Source: VFJJ01 sp031362415 (lineage in GTDB: Bacteria; Actinomycetota; Acidimicrobiia; IMCC26256; VFJJ01). Taken from it: 11,788 nt of DNA. Within the stretch, counting starts at the first letter, position 1; the number at the start of each line of letters is the position of its first letter. The stretch spans positions 1-11,788 of the forward strand of contig JANLSK010000052.1 of assembly GCA_031362415.1 (NCBI GenBank), in the 5' to 3' direction. Under the pieces are notes generated by a model. That model was not told the origin of the DNA. It made no database searches and was given only the letters and a program-made list of their open reading frames with translations. The translations under genes and the position numbers were made by a program. Of this stretch, positions 7,887-11,788 are shown one piece after another.

Positions 7887-9179
7887 TTGGCTGAGAGCGC
7901 CGAGACCGACACGGCGCCCAACGGCCACGGCGAGCTGGTCTCGGTTTCGCCGTTCGCGCCGTTTCGCCATCGAGCGTTTGCCCAGGTGTGGACCGGGGCG
8001 TTCGTGTCGAACATCGGCAACTGGATGGAGGCCATCGCGGTCGGCACGTACGTTGCTGACACCACGGGCAAGGCCTCGTGGACGGGCATCGCCGCAGCAG
8101 CCGCGTTCGTGCCCACGGCCATCCTCGGCCCGCTCGGTGGGGCGCTGGCCGACCGCGTGAACCGTCAGCGCCTGATGGTCATCACGACCTTGTGCCAGTT
8201 GGGGTTCGCGCTGGCGCTCACGCTGCTGGTGGCGACGGGACAGCCCGGGCCCGGCATCATCTCGTTGCTGGCCTTGGGCAACGGAGCCAGTGGGGCGCTC
8301 GGCTTCCCGGCCTATCAGGCGATCATGCCCGACCTGCTCCCGCAACCGTTGCTCCTTCCGGCGATCTCGCTGTCGCAGGCCCAGTTCAACCTGGGTCGGG
8401 TGATCGGGCCGGCGCTGGCGGGCATCGTGATATCCACCTTGGGTTACGAGTGGGCGTTCGGCTTCAATGCCGTGTCGTTCCTGGCCGTGGTGTTGGCCGT
8501 GTCGCTGCTGCGCTTGCCTCCGGTTCAGGGCACAGCCGGGACGCCGATACGGGACACGATCGCCGAGGGCTGGCGCTATGTGCGGGCCGATCCGGCGATC
8601 AGGTCGTCGATGGGCGCCTTGGCGTTGTACGCCGTGTTCATCTCCCCGTTCATCGGGCTCGTGCCCGCTGTGGTCGAGAAGGTGTTCGACGGTGGACCCC
8701 GCCAGACCTCGATCCTGGTGACCGCACAGGGGATCGGGGCGGTGTCGATGGCCCTCGTGATCGGATGGCTGTCGCGCCGCTACGGCCGTCGGGGCATGCT
8801 GGTCGGGGTGATGGCTGCGCTACCGCCGGCGATCGTGTTGTACGCCCTGGCCCCCACGGTGTGGACGGCGGCGATCGCGATCGGTGTGGTGGGCTTCTTG
8901 TACCTGGCGATGCTGTCGGGCCTCGGCGCGGTGGCGCAGACCCGAACACCCCGCCATCTCCGCGGCCGCGTCGTGAGCCTGTTCTTCGCCACCCTGGGCC
9001 TGTCGTACCCGATAGGCCTGGCCATCCAGGGCTGGCTGGGCGACCGCATCGGCCTGCGCACCACCGCGGCCGGCGCCGCCACCATCGGCTTCGCCCTCGC
9101 CCTGGCCATCCACCTCGCCCGCCCCAACCTCACCCGCCTCTGGGGCGACGAGCTCCCGGAGCCCGTTATCTCCTCTTGA
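7887..9179 (+). CDS. MFS transporter, DHA3/MFS_3-type exporter
   Basis: Twelve-TM major facilitator of about 430 aa in the cytoplasmic membrane, probably a proton-driven exporter of small molecules; the substrate cannot be told from sequence. The N-terminal block FRHRAFAQVWTGAFVSNIGNWMEAIA and the loop LGPLGGALADRVNRQRLM between TM2 and TM3 are typical of the EntS-like MFS_3 family. A second conserved loop, WLSRRYGRRGMLVG, lies between the two halves near TM8. The start is uncertain: no ATG occurs before the first TM, TTG 7887 has little ribosome-site support, and CTG 7863 has GGGAG 6 nt upstream and would add 8 residues. It lies 61 nt after aspS on the same strand, so it could be read through, but the function is unrelated. 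It is not normally part of the hisS-aspS-rarA neighbourhood, so it belongs to the accessory insertion. Confidence 0.9.
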   Translation: MAESAETDTAPNGHGELVSVSPFAPFRHRAFAQVWTGAFVSNIGNWMEAIAVGTYVADTTGKASWTGIAAAAAFVPTAILGPLGGALADRVNRQRLMVITTLCQLGFALALTLLVATGQPGPGIISLLALGNGASGALGFPAYQAIMPDLLPQPLLLPAISLSQAQFNLGRVIGPALAGIVISTLGYEWAFGFNAVSFLAVVLAVSLLRLPPVQGTAGTPIRDTIAEGWRYVRADPAIRSSMGALALYAVFISPFIGLVPAVVEKVFDGGPRQTSILVTAQGIGAVSMALVIGWLSRRYGRRGMLVGVMAALPPAIVLYALAPTVWTAAIAIGVVGFLYLAMLSGLGAVAQTRTPRHLRGRVVSLFFATLGLSYPIGLAIQGWLGDRIGLRTTAAGAATIGFALALAIHLARPNLTRLWGDELPEPVISS

Positions 9180-9385
9180 TCGCTGCGTCTCCAGCTCAGG
9201 CTGCGGTTGATCGTGGCACCGCAACGGTTCGGCACCAGGGGTAGCCTGAGTTCGGAGTGAATGCGCAACGAACTCATGCTGGTCGCGCCCGACGGCTTGA
9301 CCTTCACGTTCTCCCGGGCGTCGACCACTGAGCACGGTTGAGCCGGTGGCAGTCTCGGTGCGGAGCCACGTCCTGGCTCAGACGC
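9180..9385. other. Non-coding spacer between the MFS gene and vapC
   Basis: Two convergent genes end here (MFS on plus, vapC on minus). Besides the nested inverted repeat, the only candidate gene is a 26-codon frame at 9261-9341 (MRNELMLVAPDG and on). It has CGGAG 3 nt upstream and a TAGCCT box at 9242-9247, but no recognisable family, and it is as likely to be chance. Nothing else is supported. Confidence 0.4.
9195..9250. repeat. Nested inverted repeat after the MFS gene
   Basis: CTCAGGCT (9195-9202) pairs exactly with AGCCTGAG (9243-9250). Between them GCGGT (9203-9207) pairs with ACCGC (9218-9222). The RNA could fold into an 8-bp closing stem with an inner hairpin. No T-run follows, so it is not a classical intrinsic terminator. 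Its place 16 nt after the stop would suit a Rho-independent-like end or a processing site. Confidence 0.4.
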
Positions 9386-9814
9386 TCAGGCGGTCAGGGG
9401 GTTGCGCCAGGTGAGGGTGGGGAAGCGGGCGAAGTCGCTGTCGGCGGAATAGACGACGAGGCCGTGCTCGATGGCCAACGCGGCCAGGTGGGCGTCGGCG
9501 ACGAGGTTGCCGGTGAGGTGATGGTTCACGATCAGGGAACCGAAGATCTGGGCGTGCCGTGGCGTGGGGACGGGCGTCCACACGACGTCGCGTTCGAGCC
9601 AGTCGTTCACCCGATCCCACGCACTATGCGGCGGCAGCGGGTTGGTCATCACGCGGGGATGGGTCACCAGGCGGATGAACGCCGTGATCGACGCCCATGG
9701 GATGCCGACCCGGACGGGGCCGTCGAGCTGCGCGCTGAGCCATACCCGGGCTCGTTCGTGGTGCGGCGACGAGTCGTCGATGGCGTAGATCAGCACGTTG
9801 GCGTCGACGAGCAT
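9386..9814 (-). CDS. vapC: VapC-type PIN-domain ribonuclease toxin
   Basis: Toxin of a type II toxin-antitoxin module; VapC proteins are Mg-dependent endoribonucleases that cut specific RNAs such as tRNAs or rRNA. Starting at the ATG whose A is the last base of the vapB TGA (TGATG), the protein has 142 aa, the usual PIN toxin size. The frame stays open further upstream, but that part overlaps vapB. Seen: MLVDANVLIYAID with Asp4; PWASITAFIRLVTHPRV at 39-55; GNLVADAHLAALA with Asp107; VVYSADSDFARFP with Asp125/Asp127; and a C-terminal WRNPL. This is the VapC subgroup with the W..L.AFLR..T.PRV pattern, in which the second-motif Glu of classical PIN domains is often absent; it is absent here too. 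The gene is coupled to vapB and transcribed against the flanking housekeeping genes. The toxin target is unknown. Confidence 0.93.
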   Translation of the reverse strand: MLVDANVLIYAIDDSSPHHERARVWLSAQLDGPVRVGIPWASITAFIRLVTHPRVMTNPLPPHSAWDRVNDWLERDVVWTPVPTPRHAQIFGSLIVNHHLTGNLVADAHLAALAIEHGLVVYSADSDFARFPTLTWRNPLTA

Positions 9815-10047
9815 CAGCGGTGGCCGGGGCCCTCGGCCAGCTCCAGGGCCTCGGCCACATTGCTCACGTCGATGCGGCACTGCAACGTGTGGGTTTTCTG
9901 CCGAAAGGGCCGGGTTGGCTGGGACGCCTCCACGAGGTTGCGCCGGACGAGCTCGTTGATCGCCTGGCTCACACCGATGCCCCGCTCGCGGCGAATCTGC
10001 TCGACGGCTGCGGCCACGTCGTCATCGAGGGTCACGGTCGTCCTCAT
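9814..10047 (-). CDS. vapB: VapB-type ribbon-helix-helix antitoxin
   Basis: Antitoxin of 77 aa. The N-terminus MRTTVTLDDDVAAAVEQIRRERGIGVSQAINELVRRNL (residues 1-38) is a ribbon-helix-helix DNA-binding domain: beta strand RTTVTLD, helix A, then helix B after the GVSQA turn. The C-terminal half (FRQKTHTLQ to EALELAEGPGHR) has the form of a VapC-binding tail. By analogy with characterised VapB proteins it should block the toxin by binding and repress its own operon as the VapBC complex. Its stop shares one base with the vapC start, which fixes both ends of the pair. A -10-like TATCCT lies 6 nt before its ATG, and two copies of GCAT-N4-ATGC lie just upstream, which would suit autorepression. Confidence 0.92.
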   Translation of the reverse strand: MRTTVTLDDDVAAAVEQIRRERGIGVSQAINELVRRNLVEASQPTRPFRQKTHTLQCRIDVSNVAEALELAEGPGHR

Positions 10048-10053
10048 GGCGCA

Positions 10054-10059
10054 AGGATA
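10054..10059 (-). promoter_or_regulatory. Candidate -10 box of vapBC
   Basis: On the minus strand TATCCT is followed by 6 nt and then the vapB ATG (10047). Transcription would begin at or next to the A of the ATG, making a leaderless mRNA. No clear -35 is visible. The box abuts the first palindrome, so a bound repressor would block it. Confidence 0.5.
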
Positions 10060-10094
10060 GCATCATGATGCTCAAGTAGTCGCATGTAGATGCG
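10059..10094. promoter_or_regulatory. Paired palindromic operator of vapBC (GCAT-N4-ATGC twice)
   Basis: AGCATCATGATGCT at 10059-10072 is a perfect 14-bp palindrome. CGCATGTAGATGCG at 10081-10094 has perfect 5-bp arms around GTAG. Both contain GCAT-N4-ATGC, with centres 22 bp apart, about two helical turns, so two RHH dimers would sit on the same face of the DNA. The position, directly upstream of the vapB -10 box, is that expected for VapB/VapBC autorepression. Binding itself is inferred. Confidence 0.65.
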
Positions 10095-10174
10095 CGGCCA
10101 GCAGAACCGGGACCGCCGGCTCGACAGCGGAGCGGCTAGGCCGGGAGCGTCTCGGAGTTCACGATGTCCAGAGG

Positions 10175-10203
10175 CGCTCGATCGGTCGTTCAACGATCGA
10201 GCG
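10175..10203. repeat. Perfect inverted repeat, 10-bp arms
   Basis: CGCTCGATCG (10175-10184) and CGATCGAGCG (10194-10203) are exact reverse complements with a 9-nt loop, GTCGTTCAA. No T-run follows on either strand. It could be a hairpin in RNA or a protein-binding site; the function is unknown. Confidence 0.6.
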
Positions 10204-10235
10204 GAGCGGACCGGTCACGCTCGGAGCTTGCCATC

Positions 10236-10327
10236 ATTCCGTCGTTGGAGGGTGCATGGTTCCGTAATCCGAGGCCCGGTAGTTCCGGGATCCGAGGCCG
10301 ATTCGTTCCGAAATCGGAGGGTCGCCC
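10236..10327. repeat. Four imperfect 23-bp tandem units
   Basis: Units begin at 10236, 10259, 10282 and 10305, exactly 23 bp apart. Each opens with (A/G)TTCCG; the second and third read GTTCCGNNATCCGAGGCC, the fourth GTTCCGAAATCGGAGGG, and the first ATTCCGTCGTTGGAGGG. The last five bases of each unit vary. More degenerate GTTC...GAGG-like stretches may lie at 10157 and 10188. The fourth unit overlaps the start of the vapC fossil. Confidence 0.55.
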
Positions 10328-10396
10328 ACAGCTCGTGGCGTGCGAGCCAGTCGGTCACGCTCACGGGATGCCGACCGGGACGGGACCGTCGATGTG
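10319..10396 (-). pseudogene. Fragment of a second vapC with an internal deletion
   Basis: Two adjoining blocks resemble the intact vapC nearby in the same order and orientation. Bases 10358-10396 match 9692-9730 at 33 of 39 positions (vapC codons about 30-41, DGPVRVGIPWA). Bases 10319-10358 match 9571-9610 at 31 of 40 (codons about 69-81, VNDWLERDVVW). Relative to vapC, 82 bp between the blocks are missing, which also shifts the frame, and the Trp40 codon has become TGA (HIDGPVPVGIP-stop). The divergence between copies points to an old duplication, or to a related vapC that has since decayed. Neither the start nor the catalytic Asp codons are recognisable. Confidence 0.65.
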
Positions 10397-10449
10397 CTAC
10401 CGATGCTCAGGCTGTGGGCACCGGCCCCGATGGCGGGGCGGCGACGCCG

Positions 10450-10455
10450 TAGCAT
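10450..10455 (+). promoter_or_regulatory. Candidate -10 box of rarA
   Basis: TAGCAT lies 6 nt before the GTG start, the spacing expected for a leaderless transcript, and no Shine-Dalgarno sequence is seen. It is the same hexamer as before hisS. No convincing -35 is visible. Confidence 0.4.
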
Positions 10456-10461
10456 CCGGGC

Positions 10462-11697
10462 GTGAGCGCTGGAGCCGACGATCTGTTCAGCGCGGGTGCC
10501 GAGGAGCGACTGCGGCGGAGCGCTCCGCTTGCGGCGCGGATGCGGCCCCGGACGCTCGACGAGGTCGTGGGCCAGCGCCATCTCCTGGGACCCGGGAAAC
10601 CCTTGCGGGCGTTGATCCAGGCCGATCGGCTGTCGTCGGTGATCCTGTGGGGGCCGCCGGGTGTGGGCAAGACGACCATCGCCCGGCTCATGGCCGGCGC
10701 CACGAGCAAGGCCTTCGAGCCCATGTCGGCGGTGACCGCGGGGGTGAAGGACGTGCGCGAGGTGGTGGAGCGGGCCCGCACCCGCTTGGGGCATCACGGG
10801 CAGGGCACGATCCTGTTCCTTGACGAGATCCATCGGTTCAACCGGGCCCAACAGGACGCCCTGCTGCCCCACGTGGAGGAGGGGTTGGTGGTGCTGGTGG
10901 GCGCCACCACCGAGAACCCGTTCTTCGAGGTGAACCCGCCGCTGCTCTCACGCAGCACGCTGTTTCGCCTCGAAGCCATCGAGACGATCGAGCTCGAAGC
11001 GCTCGTCGATCGAGCGCTCGCCGATGCCGAACGGGGACTGGATCACACGGCGACCTCGGGACAGGTGACCATCGCACCCGCGGCCCGCCACCATCTCGCC
11101 GACCGGGCCGGCGGCGACGCCCGCCATGTGCTCACCTGCCTCGAGGTTGCCTCCGCGCTGGCCCAGGAGGCCCAGCGCAGCGAGATCACCCTCGACGATG
11201 CCGAGGCGGCCATCGCGTCACGGGCGCTGCGTTACGACCGCGACGAGCACTACGACGTGATCTCGGCGTTCATCAAGTCGATCAGAGGATCCGATCCCGA
11301 CGCTGGCCTGTACTGGCTGGCCCGCATGCTCGAAGCCGGCGAGGACGCCCGGTTCATCGCCCGCCGCCTGGTGATCCTGGCGTCGGAGGACGTGGGCCTC
11401 GCCGACAGCCGGGGCCTGCTCGTGGCCACCGCCGCCGCCCAGGCCGTGGAGTTCGTGGGCCTGCCCGAGGCCCAGCTGAACCTGGCCCATGCCGTGGTGT
11501 ACCTGGCCACGGCGCCCAAGTCGAACCGGGTGACGGTGGCCATCGGAGCGGCCCGAGCTGACGTGCGCGATCGCCCGGCCGGACGGGTGCCCGTGCACCT
11601 CCGAGACGGCCACTATCAGGGAGCGGCCACGCTGGGTCACGGCGACGGCTACGTCTATCCTCACGATCGGCCAGGATCACCAGGCGGCGGGCGATGA
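10462..11697 (+). CDS. rarA: RarA/MgsA-type AAA+ ATPase, 3' end lost at a fold-back junction
   Basis: Replication-associated recombination protein A, a clamp-loader-like AAA+ ATPase that acts at stalled replication forks. The GTG start gives SAGADDLFSAGAEERLRRSAPLAARMRPRTLDEVVGQ, a typical actinobacterial opening. Walker A is GPPGVGKTT (64-72); Walker B is FLDEIHRFNRAQQD, with Asp121/Glu122; sensor 1 is GATTENPFFEVN (148-159); and LLSR at about 161-164 carries the Arg finger. The lid, helical and MgsA C-terminal domains follow, with KSNRVTVAIGAARADVRDRPAGRVPVHLRD. Homology reaches GYVYPHDRPG and then stops: from 11670 on the DNA is a reversed copy of the gene's own bases 11263-11381, and the frame ends by chance at TGA 11695-11697. 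Family members have about 440-450 residues, so roughly 40 C-terminal residues are missing. The authentic part ends between 11669 and about 11676. Confidence 0.92.
   Translation: MSAGADDLFSAGAEERLRRSAPLAARMRPRTLDEVVGQRHLLGPGKPLRALIQADRLSSVILWGPPGVGKTTIARLMAGATSKAFEPMSAVTAGVKDVREVVERARTRLGHHGQGTILFLDEIHRFNRAQQDALLPHVEEGLVVLVGATTENPFFEVNPPLLSRSTLFRLEAIETIELEALVDRALADAERGLDHTATSGQVTIAPAARHHLADRAGGDARHVLTCLEVASALAQEAQRSEITLDDAEAAIASRALRYDRDEHYDVISAFIKSIRGSDPDAGLYWLARMLEAGEDARFIARRLVILASEDVGLADSRGLLVATAAAQAVEFVGLPEAQLNLAHAVVYLATAPKSNRVTVAIGAARADVRDRPAGRVPVHLRDGHYQGAATLGHGDGYVYPHDRPGSPGGGR
11263..11381 (+). repeat. Left arm of a perfect 119-bp inverted repeat, inside rarA
   Basis: This stretch of rarA (around codons 268-307, including AFIKSIRGSDPDAGLYWLAR) is exactly reverse-complementary to 11670-11788. 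The arms are separated by 288 nt. As the authentic copy it encodes conserved RarA sequence in frame. Confidence 0.95.
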
Positions 11698-11788
11698 ACC
11701 GGGCGTCCTCGCCGGCTTCGAGCATGCGGGCCAGCCAGTACAGGCCAGCGTCGGGATCGGATCCTCTGATCGACTTGATGAACGCCGA
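11670..11788 (-). repeat. Right arm of the 119-bp inverted repeat, reaching the window end
   Basis: All 119 bases are the reverse complement of 11263-11381 with no mismatch; base 11670 pairs with 11381 and base 11788 with 11263. On the minus strand it reads the RarA peptide MLEAGEDARFIARRLVIL. It replaces the expected end of rarA and runs to the last base of the window. Most likely an assembly or library fold-back. Confidence 0.95.

Larger units (their letters stand above)
10048..10461. other. 414-nt non-coding, repeat-rich spacer between vapB and rarA
   Basis: No frame here has a recognisable protein. In order it holds the vapBC -10 box and twin operator (10054-10094), a perfect 10-bp-stem hairpin (10175-10203), four 23-bp tandem units (10236-10327) with further small hairpins such as CCCGG/CCGGG (10275-10289), a vapC fossil on the minus strand (10319-10396) and the rarA -10-like box (10450-10455). 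The composition looks like decayed accessory DNA. Confidence 0.7.

Noticed and set aside
9386..9814. Absence of the second conserved acidic residue (Glu) in the VapC PIN domain, as a sign of inactivity
   Set aside because: The VapC subgroup with the W..L.AFLR..T.PRV motif commonly lacks that Glu, and the other Asp residues are present, so there is no reason to call the toxin dead.
10236..10327. The tandem units as a CRISPR array
   Set aside because: The units are contiguous and diverged, with no distinct unique spacers between conserved repeats and no cas genes nearby.
10090..10823. Plus-strand open frames across the vapB-rarA spacer (120 and 219 codons)
   Set aside because: They overlap the rarA start in other frames, read through the tandem units and the vapC fossil, and show no recognisable family.
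11354..11725. A minus-strand frame with RarA-like residues near the right end, as a second convergent rarA
   Set aside because: The similarity is confined to the reversed 119-bp copy (11670-11788); the rest is antisense to rarA.

Overview
The window is GC-rich, almost fully coding DNA (strong G/C at third codon positions, GTG/TTG starts, ATGA stop-start overlaps). It carries the housekeeping run secD-secF-apt-rel-hisS-aspS-...-rarA, a gene order known from Actinomycetota. Protein details (AVDSFIIYFERLKDE in SecD, a 760-residue Rel, a PLAARMRPRTLDEVVGQ opening in RarA) fit a high-GC actinobacterium. The near-leaderless promoter pattern also fits. An Acidimicrobiia-like lineage is a guess that the sequence alone cannot settle.

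Layout. 1-1769: the 3' end of secD and complete secF (Sec translocon accessory subunits), overlapping by ATGA. 1777-2307: apt, 7 nt after secF. 2409-4691: a bifunctional (p)ppGpp synthetase/hydrolase, probably with its own promoter in the 101-nt gap after apt. 4749-7825: hisS and aspS, translationally coupled. 7887-9179: a 12-TM MFS exporter of the DHA3/MFS_3 type. 9180-9385: a short non-coding stretch with a nested inverted repeat. 9386-10047 (minus): a VapB-VapC type II toxin-antitoxin pair. 10048-10461: a 414-nt non-coding stretch with a twin operator for vapBC, a 10-bp-stem hairpin, four tandem 23-bp units and the remains of a second vapC. 10462 to about 11676: rarA, whose last ~40 codons are missing.

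How it works together. The left three quarters is core biology: protein export, adenine salvage, stringent response and two class II aminoacyl-tRNA synthetases. AspRS has the His31/Gly81 pair expected of a non-discriminating enzyme, which suggests Asn-tRNA is made by the GatCAB amidotransferase. The MFS gene, vapBC and the repeat-rich spacer look like an accessory insertion that separates aspS from rarA.

The right end is abnormal. The last 119 bases are a perfect reverse complement of 11263-11381 inside rarA, so the window ends in a fold-back that cuts rarA off. This is most simply an assembly or library artefact, and the last ~120 bases should not be read as genuine downstream sequence. No wholly new system is evident. 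The most original signals are the paired GCAT-N4-ATGC sites in front of vapBC, the vapC fossil, and the 23-bp tandem units between vapBC and rarA.
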